6,158 nt of DNA from Deinococcus sp. GTDB taxonomy: Bacteria > Deinococcota > Deinococci > Deinococcales > Deinococcaceae. The stretch covers positions 29,569 through 35,726 of the forward strand of contig NZ_JAUNHK010000002.1 in NCBI RefSeq assembly GCF_030523985.1, written 5' to 3'. Each line of letters starts with the position of its first letter. Position 1 is the stretch's first letter. Positions 1 through 5,185 of this stretch are shown piece by piece. The notes beneath the pieces were generated by a model, which worked only from the letters and a program-made list of their open reading frames with translations, was not told where the DNA came from and made no database searches. The translations under genes and the position numbers were made by a program.

Positions 1-108
1 CTGACCGACCTCCCCGCCCGCGCCCGGCCCGAGGTGGTGCCCGCCGAATTGGGGGCAGACGCGGGCCTGGTCGGTGCGGCGCTGTGGGCACAGGGCGGGC
101 AAGCATGA
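1..108 (+). CDS. ROK-family sugar kinase/regulator, C-terminal end only
   Basis: Frame 1 is open from the window edge and ends at TGA 106-108, giving 35 residues of a C-terminus. It includes ELGADAGLVGAALWA, which resembles the conserved end of ROK-family proteins (glucokinases and related sugar kinases or repressors), where an L-G-x-x-A-G-x-x-G-A-A helix closes the fold. ROK kinases phosphorylate sugars such as glucose with ATP in the cytoplasm. The substrate-binding and zinc-binding motifs lie outside the window, so kinase and repressor members cannot be told apart. The stop overlaps the start of the next gene as ATGA, which suggests one transcript and translational coupling. The family call rests on one short motif and is moderate. 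Confidence 0.6.
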   Translation: MTDLPARARPEVVPAELGADAGLVGAALWAQGGQA

Positions 109-317
109 AACGGCTGAAATTCCGCCCCTGGGAACTGCCACGCTCCGAAGTCCCGCGCACCAACCTGCTGCCCGGCGCAGGCCAGCAAGCCCGCCTCGCC
201 CGCTCGGCACGGCAGCGGCGCTGGCTGGTCATGGGGCTATTGGCCGCCCTGGTGCTGCTGCTGGCGCTCGCCTTCATGTTCGGGCAACCAACGGCGCCGC
301 CAGTTCTGCCAAACTAG
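105..317 (+). CDS. Small single-pass membrane protein, function unknown
   Basis: This encodes 70 residues. I chose the ATG at 105 because it overlaps the upstream stop as ATGA, the usual arrangement for coupled translation; an in-frame ATG at 84 lies inside the ROK gene and is less likely. The first 40 residues are basic and proline-containing (starting MKRLKFRPWELPRSE), with an R/Q-rich stretch at about 30-39. One strong hydrophobic segment follows at about 41-59 (start WLVMGLLAALVLLLALAF), then a short polar, proline-rich tail. The positive-inside rule places the N-terminus in the cytoplasm. It has no catalytic motif and I do not recognise a family. Its position between a ROK gene and a DinB-like gene suggests co-transcription but not a role. 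Confidence 0.7.
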   Translation: MKRLKFRPWELPRSEVPRTNLLPGAGQQARLARSARQRRWLVMGLLAALVLLLALAFMFGQPTAPPVLPN

Positions 318-322
318 GCACG

Positions 323-817
323 ATGACTGAACGCAACGAACGCGCCCAACTCGCTTTTGCCCGGTTGCTGCCCCGACTCTTTCGCGGCGGTCAGGCCTAC
401 GTGGGGGTCGAAGCGGCCCTGAGTGGCCTGACCGACGAACAGGCGGCCCAGCATGTGCCGGGGCTCCCGCATAGCGTGGCCGAGCTGGTCGCCCACGTGA
501 ACTGGTGGAACCGCTGGATGCTCGACATCATCGAGATGGGTCAGGCCCTCCCCTACCCCGCCCACGCCGCCGACACCTGGCCCACGGTGCAGGCAGGCGA
601 CTGGAGCCGCATCAAGAACGAGTTCTACGAACTGCTGGCCCGCATCGACACCCATGCCGCCCGGCCCGACCTCGCCAGTCCGGTCAACCACGAGGAAACC
701 ATCGGGGAGCTGCTGGCCGACTTCGCGCTGCACACCACCCACCACTTCGGGCAAATCATCAGCGTGCGTCAGGTCCTCGGCGCGTGGCCGCCTGCGGGTG
801 GGGGCGATACGTGGTGA
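323..817 (+). CDS. DinB/YfiT-superfamily protein (putative metal-dependent hydrolase or thiol transferase)
   Basis: The 164-residue length is typical of this four-helix-bundle superfamily. The metal-binding histidine triad is visible: His58 in VAHVNWW, and His137 and His141 in HTTHHFGQI near the C-terminus, followed by the usual Arg149 and Gly153. The start at ATG 323, five bases after the preceding stop, leaves a family-like N-terminal helix; an upstream in-frame ATG at 74 would run through two other genes and is rejected. There is only a weak ribosome-binding sequence, consistent with coupling to the gene before it. Superfamily members include bacillithiol and mycothiol S-transferases and maleylpyruvate isomerases, and Deinococcus carries many copies. 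The substrate here is unknown. bshC, about 1.7 kb downstream, makes a bacillithiol-linked role worth considering. Confidence 0.85.
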   Translation: MTERNERAQLAFARLLPRLFRGGQAYVGVEAALSGLTDEQAAQHVPGLPHSVAELVAHVNWWNRWMLDIIEMGQALPYPAHAADTWPTVQAGDWSRIKNEFYELLARIDTHAARPDLASPVNHEETIGELLADFALHTTHHFGQIISVRQVLGAWPPAGGGDTW

Positions 818-821
818 GGAA

Positions 822-875
822 GTAAAGGGCAGAGGGTGGAGGGAAGAGAGATACCCTCTACCCTCTGCTCTTTAC
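822..875 (+). terminator. 22-bp hairpin between convergent genes, probable terminator and repeat element
   Basis: Bases 822-843 pair with 854-875 without a break (20 Watson-Crick and two G·U pairs in the + strand RNA), leaving a 10-base loop. The hairpin starts five bases after the DinB-family stop and is followed by a T-rich stretch (878-880 and 884-889), as expected of an intrinsic terminator for that gene. The two wobble pairs become A·C mismatches in the opposite strand, so it should fold better at the end of the + transcript. It resembles the hairpin at 4056-4135 and may be a dispersed repeat. Confidence 0.7.
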
Positions 876-904
876 CCTTTACGTTCCTTACCCTCTGCGC
901 TTTT
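859..904. repeat. Imperfect 16-base direct repeat, second copy inside the glycosyltransferase 3' end
   Basis: The sequence at 859-874 (TACCCTCTGCTCTTTA) recurs at 889-904 (TACCCTCTGCGCTTTT) with two differences and a 30-base period. The first copy is part of the right arm of the hairpin at 822-875. The second overlaps the last codons and stop of the minus-strand gene. Confidence 0.6.
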
Positions 905-1628
905 CCGCCTGCACCATCTGCACGAATTGCAGCAACCGGGGCGCACGGCCCCAGCGGCTGCGGTCGCCGACCACACGCCAAATCCACTCGACTCCCATGC
1001 GGCGCGTCCAGTCGGGGGCGAGCTGGGCGGTGCCGGCCAGCACGTCAATCACGCCGCCGCAGCCGATGGCGACGGGAGCGCGGTGCAGCTGTTTCCAGTA
1101 GGCGTTGAAGATTTCCTGTCGCCCCGCGCCCATGCCCGTCAGCAGCAGGTGCGCTCCGCTCTGGCCTATGAGCTCGGCGACCCGCTGGTCTTCTTCGGGC
1201 TTGAAGTAACCGTGGTGCACCCCCGCCACCTGAATGCCGTACTCCTGCGCGGCGTTCTGGGCGGCCTGCTCCGCGACACCGGGTTTGGCTCCCAGAAAAA
1301 AGACCCGCAGTTCGGAACCGTAACGGGCCATCAGGCCGTCAGCGAGATCGAAGCCCGGTGCACGCGGCACCTCCACGCCGTGCAGTTGCCGGGCGGCGTA
1401 CACGATGCCCACACCGTCCGCCGTCACCAAGTCGGCTTCCTGCATGGCCCGCACGAATTCGGGCTGGGTGCGCGACTGCACGATGAACTCGGGGTTGAGG
1501 GTGACCACCGTATGCGGCGTCGGCGCGGGCTGAAACATCCACTCGCCGAGCAGCTCCAGGGCCGCTTCCAGAGAAATAACATCCAGCGGCAGGTCAAACA
1601 GGGTCAGGCGCGTTCGCGGACTGGTCAC
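888..1628 (-). CDS. WecG/TagA/CpsF-family glycosyltransferase
   Basis: This family (GT26) moves a sugar such as N-acetylmannosamine onto an undecaprenyl-diphosphate-linked sugar at the inner membrane face, in teichoic acid, capsule or common-antigen synthesis. The GTG start at 1628 gives 246 residues, the normal family size. Conserved blocks appear in order: TLNPEFI (43-49), ADGVGIVYAAR (70-80, with the catalytic-type Asp71), VPRAPGFDL (87-95), GYFKPEE (140-146), TGMGAGRQE (164-172), GCGGVIDVLAG (189-199) and the basic C-terminal helix around 209-230. Thr43, Asn45, Asp71 and Arg89 sit at a constant offset from residues implicated in TagA. A longer ATG start at 1727 would overlap the regulator's start and add non-conserved residues. 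A -10-like TACAAT lies six bases upstream. No other polysaccharide gene is visible, so the product is unknown. Confidence 0.9.
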   Translation of the reverse strand: MTSPRTRLTLFDLPLDVISLEAALELLGEWMFQPAPTPHTVVTLNPEFIVQSRTQPEFVRAMQEADLVTADGVGIVYAARQLHGVEVPRAPGFDLADGLMARYGSELRVFFLGAKPGVAEQAAQNAAQEYGIQVAGVHHGYFKPEEDQRVAELIGQSGAHLLLTGMGAGRQEIFNAYWKQLHRAPVAIGCGGVIDVLAGTAQLAPDWTRRMGVEWIWRVVGDRSRWGRAPRLLQFVQMVQAEKRRG

Positions 1629-1649
1629 GCGGGGATTGTACTGCCCCGC
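1629..1649. promoter_or_regulatory. Inverted repeat straddling the glycosyltransferase -10 box, possible operator
   Basis: GCGGGG (1629-1634) and CCCCGC (1644-1649) form a perfect 6-bp inverted repeat around a 9-base centre that contains the -10 hexamer. A protein bound here would block the promoter. G/C-only arms arise easily by chance in this genome, so the call is weak. Confidence 0.3.
1635..1640 (-). promoter_or_regulatory. -10 element for the glycosyltransferase, leaderless type
   Basis: On the minus strand TACAAT (5 of 6 matches to TATAAT) is followed by six bases and then the GTG start. No Shine-Dalgarno sequence sits at a usable distance. Transcription would begin at or next to the start codon. 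No convincing -35 hexamer is seen. Confidence 0.55.
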
Positions 1650-1712
1650 CTCCCCCACTTCCGTTGCTTTTCCCTCTGTGGCGTGGCAGGCGCAGAAGCA
1701 GGTCCGATACGG

Positions 1713-1718
1713 CATACT
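1713..1718 (+). promoter_or_regulatory. Candidate -10 element for the Crp-like regulator, leaderless type
   Basis: CATACT (4 of 6 matches to TATAAT) ends seven bases before the ATG at 1726. TACTCT at 1715-1720 is an alternative with five bases. There is no Shine-Dalgarno sequence upstream, so a leaderless transcript is the simplest reading. No -35 hexamer is evident. Confidence 0.4.
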
Positions 1719-1725
1719 CTGAACC

Positions 1726-2409
1726 ATGTTGCCGGGTGCGTTCGGAACTCTACCTGCCGAGGTTCAGGCACAGCTCGTGGCGGCTGGGCGGCCAGGGCGC
1801 TGGAGCCGGGGCGGAGTGCTGTTTCGGCCCGAAGACCCGGCCAGCGTGCTGCACCTGCTCACACGCGGCACGGTGCGGCTCTATTGCCTGGGCAGCAGCG
1901 CCCGCGAAATTACACTGGACGTGCACGGCCCCGGCGCGGTGCTGGGCATCGCGGCCCTGGGAGGGACGGTGGGCGAAGTCTACGGCATGTACGCCGAAGC
2001 GGTGGACGAAGTCGAAACCCTGCACGTCGCGCCGGACACCCTGTCCCGCCTGTTCGCGCTGTACCCCACGCTGCTGCCCGCCCTGACCGAGCAACTGACG
2101 CGCCAGACCCGCAGCGTCCACGAACGCCTGACCGGTCTGGTGTTTCTGGAAGTGTCGCAGCGCCTCGCCCTCACCCTGCTGGCGCTGGCCGAGCGTGAGG
2201 GGGAGTGGGAAAGCGGGACGCTGGCCCTCAAGGAACGCATCTCGCACCAGGATCTCGCCCACAGCGTCGGCAGCACCCGCGAAACCATCACCAAATTGCT
2301 GGGCGACTTCCGGGCGCGGGGGCTGCTCGACCTGGGGTATCGCCGCATCGTCCTGACCGACAAAGCCGGACTGATCGAGGCGTCACGGCAGCCGCTCGAA
2401 CCGCTCTGA
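1726..2409 (+). CDS. Crp/Fnr-family transcriptional regulator
   Basis: This is a 227-residue DNA-binding regulator. Residues about 10-105 form a cyclic-nucleotide-binding-type beta-roll (blocks VLHLLTRGTVRLY and HGPGAVLGIAALGG), followed by a long dimerisation helix at about 105-155 and a winged helix-turn-helix at about 170-210. The recognition helix region SVGSTRETITKLLGDF carries the Arg-Glu pair (185-186) typical of Crp proteins. ATG 1726 is the earliest possible start, because TGA at 1720-1722 is in frame. The phosphate-binding segment lacks the Glu and Arg that hold cAMP in E. coli Crp, and with a single cysteine (Cys54) the protein cannot build an Fnr-type cluster, so the ligand is unknown. 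It is divergent from the glycosyltransferase gene and lies 72 bases upstream of bshC, both plausible targets. Confidence 0.9.
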   Translation: MLPGAFGTLPAEVQAQLVAAGRPGRWSRGGVLFRPEDPASVLHLLTRGTVRLYCLGSSAREITLDVHGPGAVLGIAALGGTVGEVYGMYAEAVDEVETLHVAPDTLSRLFALYPTLLPALTEQLTRQTRSVHERLTGLVFLEVSQRLALTLLALAEREGEWESGTLALKERISHQDLAHSVGSTRETITKLLGDFRARGLLDLGYRRIVLTDKAGLIEASRQPLEPL

Positions 2410-2443
2410 CCCTGCCTGCCACCCACGTTGTTAGCGCAGATGA

Positions 2444-2472
2444 CTGACTCCCCCGCCCAAATGTATTAGGGT
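2444..2472 (+). promoter_or_regulatory. Candidate promoter for bshC
   Basis: CTGACT (2444-2449) resembles TTGACA at four positions and lies 17 bases from TAGGGT (2467-2472), which ends nine bases before the bshC ATG. An alternative pair is ATGACT (2440-2445) and TATTAG (2464-2469) with an 18-base spacer. I see no terminator hairpin after the regulator gene, so read-through into bshC is also possible. Confidence 0.4.
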
Positions 2473-2481
2473 AGCCGCTGA

Positions 2482-4038
2482 ATGGCGCGGAATGTGGCAG
2501 CAGAATACAGGCGTGGCGAACTGGGCGACTTTATCCGTCTCTCGCCTCATGACGTGGCGCAGGCCCAGGCCGAAACGCGCCCCGACCTCGACCGGGAAGC
2601 CCTGGCAGAGGCGCTATGGGCCTATCACCAGAGCCTGGGTACCCTGGACACCCAGACAGAAGCACTGCTGCACAAGCTGGCGCACCCGGCCTCCCGCGTG
2701 GTGGTCACCGGGCAACAGGCGGGGCTGCTGACTGGTCCGGCCTACAGCGTCCACAAGGGCGCGGGCGCGGCGCTGCTGGCGCGGCAACTCGACACGCCGG
2801 ACGCCCCGGTGGTCGCCGTGTACTGGGTCGCCAGTCAGGACCACGACGCCGCCGAGGTCGCCAGTACCACCCTGCTGGACATGAACGAGGAACTCCACCG
2901 CCTGACCCTCGACCTGCCCGCAGGTGTCCCGATCGGTCGGGTGCCCTGGCGCGAGGAGTGGAGTGCCGAGGTGCTGGCCCTGCTGGACCGCTTCGATGCA
3001 CCCGCCGAGTACCGGGCCGCCGTCCTTGAGCGAGTGAAACGCGCCGTGCAGGGCGGCGGCTCCTACGCCGACGTGTTCGCCCGCCTCATTCACGGTCTGC
3101 TGGCCCCGGCGGGGGTGCTGGTGCTCGACCCCATGCACCCGGCCCTGGCCCGCCGGATGGCCCCGGCCCTGGAGCGCGAGTTGCGCGACCCGCTGGAATC
3201 GTCGGAGCGCATCGAGGCGGCGGCTGAGCGCCTGAGCCGCGCCGGATTCGTGCCGCAACTGCGCCGCCCGGCAGAGGCGACCAACCTGTTTATCGAGGAG
3301 AAGGACGGGCAGCGCCGACTGCTGAAATTCGACGGGCAGGTGTTCAAGACCGAAACTGCCCGGTATTCCCGCGCCGAGCTGCTGGCCCGGCTGGAAGCCG
3401 ACCCCACCCGCCTGACCCCCGCCGCTGGCCTGCGCCCCGCCGTGCAGGACACGCTGCTGCCCACGCTGGCCTTCGTGGTCGGCCCCGGCGAAATCGCCTA
3501 CGGAGCCGAGTTGAAAGAGGTCTACCCGCTGCACGGCCTTCAGCAGCCGCTGCTGTGGCCCCGCCTGAGCGTGACGTGGCTGGAGCCGAACGTGGCCCGG
3601 TTGCTGCGCCGCCTGGACGCCACCGCCGCCGAGGTGCAGGCCGACCCCGAAGGCGTACTGGGTCGCGCCATCGCCCGGGAGCACAGCGCCGCCGCCACCG
3701 CCCAGAACCGCCTGAGCGACGTGCAGCGCCAGCTCAGCGCCCTGACCGCCGAACTCGCTGCACTCGACCCCACCCTGCAAAAGGCCGCCGCACGCACCGC
3801 CGAGCGCACCGAGCGCCGCCTGGCGCACCTGCAACGCCTCGCCCTAGTTGCACTCGCCCGCGCCGAGGACGAACGGGGCGGACAGCTCACCCGCCTCAAA
3901 AAGCACCTGCTCCCGAACGGCGTGCCCCAGGAACGGGAGATGAACTTCCTGACCTATCTGCTCAAACACGGCGAAACCCCGCTGCGGCAACTGCTGGCGC
4001 TGGAGGCGGGGTTTGCGGGAGAGGTGGAGATTCCGTAA
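2482..4038 (+). CDS. bshC: Bacillithiol biosynthesis cysteine-adding enzyme BshC
   Basis: BshC is the proposed last enzyme of bacillithiol synthesis, joining cysteine to glucosaminyl-malate in the cytoplasm. The protein has 518 residues, slightly below the roughly 540 of the Bacillus form. Hallmark blocks are present: YRRGELGDF near the N-terminus (9-17), VVVTGQQAGLLTGPAYSVHK (73-92), VYWVASQDHDAAEV (113-126), FVVGPGEIAYGAELKEVYPL (about 331-350) and LLPNGVPQERE (476-486) near the end. Between the last two lies an alanine-, arginine- and glutamate-rich stretch at about 375-465 that fits the family's coiled coil. The start is well fixed: TGA at 2479-2481 is in frame directly before the ATG. 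A weak AGGG lies ten bases upstream. No bshA or bshB is in the window. It ends in a large hairpin shared with the convergent ABC gene. Confidence 0.93.
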   Translation: MARNVAAEYRRGELGDFIRLSPHDVAQAQAETRPDLDREALAEALWAYHQSLGTLDTQTEALLHKLAHPASRVVVTGQQAGLLTGPAYSVHKGAGAALLARQLDTPDAPVVAVYWVASQDHDAAEVASTTLLDMNEELHRLTLDLPAGVPIGRVPWREEWSAEVLALLDRFDAPAEYRAAVLERVKRAVQGGGSYADVFARLIHGLLAPAGVLVLDPMHPALARRMAPALERELRDPLESSERIEAAAERLSRAGFVPQLRRPAEATNLFIEEKDGQRRLLKFDGQVFKTETARYSRAELLARLEADPTRLTPAAGLRPAVQDTLLPTLAFVVGPGEIAYGAELKEVYPLHGLQQPLLWPRLSVTWLEPNVARLLRRLDATAAEVQADPEGVLGRAIAREHSAAATAQNRLSDVQRQLSALTAELAALDPTLQKAAARTAERTERRLAHLQRLALVALARAEDERGGQLTRLKKHLLPNGVPQEREMNFLTYLLKHGETPLRQLLALEAGFAGEVEIP

Positions 4039-4049
4039 GGGTGCTGAGA

Positions 4050-4080
4050 GCAGATGGCTAAGGGCGGAGGGCAGATGGCT
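4050..4080. repeat. Tandemly spaced 10-base repeat, GCAGATGGCT twice, with an inverted third copy nearby
   Basis: GCAGATGGCT occurs at 4050-4059 and 4071-4080, a 21-base period. Its complement, GCCATCTGC, lies at 4105-4113. Either direct copy can pair with the inverted one, which gives the hairpin at 4056-4135 an alternative fold. Confidence 0.7.
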
Positions 4081-4135
4081 TCGCTCAGGCTAACGCTAGA
4101 GCGGGCCATCTGCTATTAGCCCTCCGCTCTTGGCT
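4056..4135 (+). terminator. Long three-part hairpin between bshC and the ABC gene, probable bidirectional terminator and repeat element
   Basis: Three stems stack in order: 4056-4072 with 4119-4135 (17 bp, three of them G·U), 4073-4079 with 4105-4111 (7 bp, with a 7-base bulge on the right side), and 4082-4086 with 4099-4103 (5 bp, closing a 12-base loop). The hairpin fills almost the whole 97-base gap between two convergent stop codons. The following TTTAAT is only a short T-run. The arms share TAA-GGGC-GAGGG-like and CCCTC-GCTCTT-like words with the hairpin at 822-875. Confidence 0.65.
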
Positions 4136-4939
4136 TTAATGCCCCAGAATCTTGCTCAGGAACTGCCTCGCCCGCTCATGCTGCGGGTTCTGATAGAAGG
4201 CTTCGGGCGTGGTGTCTTCCACGATGTTGCCCGCGTCGAAAAACAGGATGCGGTCGGCCACTTCGCGGGCAAAACCCATTTCGTGCGTGACCACCAGCAT
4301 GGTCATGCCGGAGCGGGCGAGCTCCTTCATCACGTCCAGCACCTCTTTGATCATCTCGGGGTCGAGGGCGCTGGTCGGCTCGTCGAACAACATGATTTTG
4401 GGGTCCATCGCCAGGGCGCGGGCAATGGCGACGCGCTGCTGCTGCCCGCCCGAAAGCTGGGCCGGGTACTTGTGGGCCTGTTCCGCGATGCCCACGCGCC
4501 GCAGCAGTTCCAGCCCCCGCGCCTCGGCCTCGGCCTTGCCCGTGCCACGCACGCGGGTCGGGGCCAGGGTGATGTTCTCCAACACGGTCAGGTGCGGAAA
4601 CAGGTTGAAGGACTGAAACACCATGCCGACCTCGCGGCGAATGGCGTCCAGATTTTTCGCGCCCTGAAGAGGAATGCCGTCTACCGTGATCGAGCCGCCG
4701 TCATGGGGGTCGAGGGCGTTGATGGTGCGAATAAAGGTGCTTTTGCCACTCCCCGACGGCCCGATGACGACCACCACCTCGCCCTGGCGCACGGTGAGGT
4801 TGACCCCGCGCAGGGCGTGGAAAGACCCGAAATGCTTCTGGACATTCTCGGCCACGATAATGGGCTCACCTTTGACCGTGGCGTGAGCCGAAGTTTTGGT
4901 GAGGTCAGGAGTGGGGGAAGCGGGACTGGGAGCCGTCAT
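4136..4939 (-). CDS. Polar amino acid-type ABC transporter ATP-binding protein
   Basis: This is the ATPase subunit of an importer of the GlnQ/HisP type, which works as a dimer on the inner face of the membrane permeases. With the ATG at 4939 it has 267 residues. All nucleotide-binding motifs are intact: Walker A GPSGSGKST (60-68), Q-loop Gln109 in MVFQSFNLFPH, signature LSGGQQQR (162-169), Walker B IMLFDEP (182-188), D-loop SALD (190-193) and switch His219. The Q-loop block and EPTSALDPE fit the amino-acid subfamily. A -10-like TAGAAT seven bases before this ATG supports the start over the in-frame ATG at 4987. The first 25 or so residues are a Pro/Ser/Thr-rich extension before the fold. No permease or matching binding protein is next to it, so its partners lie elsewhere. 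The substrate is not determined. Confidence 0.92.
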   Translation of the reverse strand: MTAPSPASPTPDLTKTSAHATVKGEPIIVAENVQKHFGSFHALRGVNLTVRQGEVVVVIGPSGSGKSTFIRTINALDPHDGGSITVDGIPLQGAKNLDAIRREVGMVFQSFNLFPHLTVLENITLAPTRVRGTGKAEAEARGLELLRRVGIAEQAHKYPAQLSGGQQQRVAIARALAMDPKIMLFDEPTSALDPEMIKEVLDVMKELARSGMTMLVVTHEMGFAREVADRILFFDAGNIVEDTTPEAFYQNPQHERARQFLSKILGH

Positions 4940-4946
4940 GCCAGAG

Positions 4947-4952
4947 ATTCTA
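4947..4952 (-). promoter_or_regulatory. -10 element for the ABC gene, leaderless type
   Basis: On the minus strand TAGAAT (5 of 6 matches to TATAAT) is followed by seven bases and the ATG at 4939. There is no Shine-Dalgarno sequence. No good -35 hexamer is seen at 16-18 bases. Confidence 0.55.
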
Positions 4953-4982
4953 GCGGGGGCAGGCCACAGCAGGGCGTGTTCT

Positions 4983-5066
4983 GGCAAAAATGGTCTGCCC
5001 TACACGGCCTAGAAAAATATTTCGCATACGCCAACCTTTTTTCAGAGCGGTATCAACGGCAAAAAT
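4983..5066. repeat. 9-base direct repeat GGCAAAAAT in the divergent promoter region
   Basis: GGCAAAAAT occurs at 4983-4991 and again at 5058-5066, 75 bases apart and in the same orientation. The stretch between them (about 5010-5042) is the most AT-rich part of the window and includes the 8-base palindrome AAATATTT. Shared regulator sites are possible; chance is not excluded. Confidence 0.4.
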
Positions 5067-5069
5067 CCC

Positions 5070-5111
5070 CAGTCGGACTGTGATGGAAGCGGCTCCAGCC
5101 CGCTGGCAGCG
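5070..5111. promoter_or_regulatory. Two 11-base dyads upstream of the TAXI gene, possible operators
   Basis: CAGTCGGACTG (5070-5080) and CGCTGGCAGCG (5101-5111) are both perfect 5-1-5 palindromes with a central G. Their centres are 31 bases apart, close to three turns of DNA. The second ends five bases before the -10 box, where a bound repressor would block transcription. They share the pattern C-2-T-1-G-1-A-2-G. Confidence 0.35.
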
Positions 5112-5113
5112 TG

Positions 5114-5122
5114 TGCTAGCAT
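5114..5122 (+). promoter_or_regulatory. Extended -10 promoter for the TAXI gene
   Basis: TGCTAGCAT contains the TG of an extended -10 followed by TAGCAT (4 of 6 matches to TATAAT). No TTGACA-like -35 is seen 17 bases upstream, which fits an extended -10 type. Transcription would start near 5129 and give a leader of about 70 bases. Confidence 0.45.
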
Positions 5123-5135
5123 CGGCGCACCTAAC

Positions 5136-5177
5136 CAGAAAGTAGAGTCTCGCCCCAGGCCAGACGACATTTTTCTG
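5136..5177 (+). other. Possible stem-loop in the TAXI mRNA leader
   Basis: CAGAAA (5136-5141) can pair with TTTCTG (5172-5177), and inside it GTCT (5147-5150) with AGAC (5162-5165) and GCC (5152-5154) with GGC (5158-5160). The structure ends eight bases before the ribosome-binding site. It is interrupted and may be chance. Confidence 0.25.
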
Positions 5178-5185
5178 AGTGACAC

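Noticed and set aside
1629..1727. Longer glycosyltransferase start at ATG 1727
   Set aside because: It would share the CATG with the divergent regulator's start and cover the promoter region. It adds 33 non-conserved residues, while the GTG at 1628 gives family length and a fitting -10 box.
654..2198. 514-codon open frame on the + strand
   Set aside because: It crosses the DinB gene, the hairpin, the antisense of the glycosyltransferase and the regulator. It has no family motif and is a GC-rich artefact.
2614..3834. Long open frame on the minus strand opposite bshC (406 codons)
   Set aside because: It is antisense to a well-recognised gene. Its translation is Gly/Gln/Val-rich with no motif, as expected from the reverse of GC-rich codons.
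4050..4113. Short CRISPR-like array from the repeated GCAGATGGCT
   Set aside because: There are only two direct copies of 10 bases with an 11-base gap, and they are part of a hairpin. No cas genes are present.
4940..4987. Longer ABC ATPase start at ATG 4987
   Set aside because: It adds 16 residues to an already extended N-terminus and would put the good TAGAAT box inside the coding sequence.
4130..5083. 317-codon open frame on the + strand opposite the ABC ATPase
   Set aside because: It is the reverse shadow of a gene with every Walker and signature motif intact.
5079..5094. Possible Crp site upstream of the TAXI gene, beginning TGTGA
   Set aside because: Only the left half matches. The right half reads CGGCT instead of TCACA, although the location near -42 would suit an activator.
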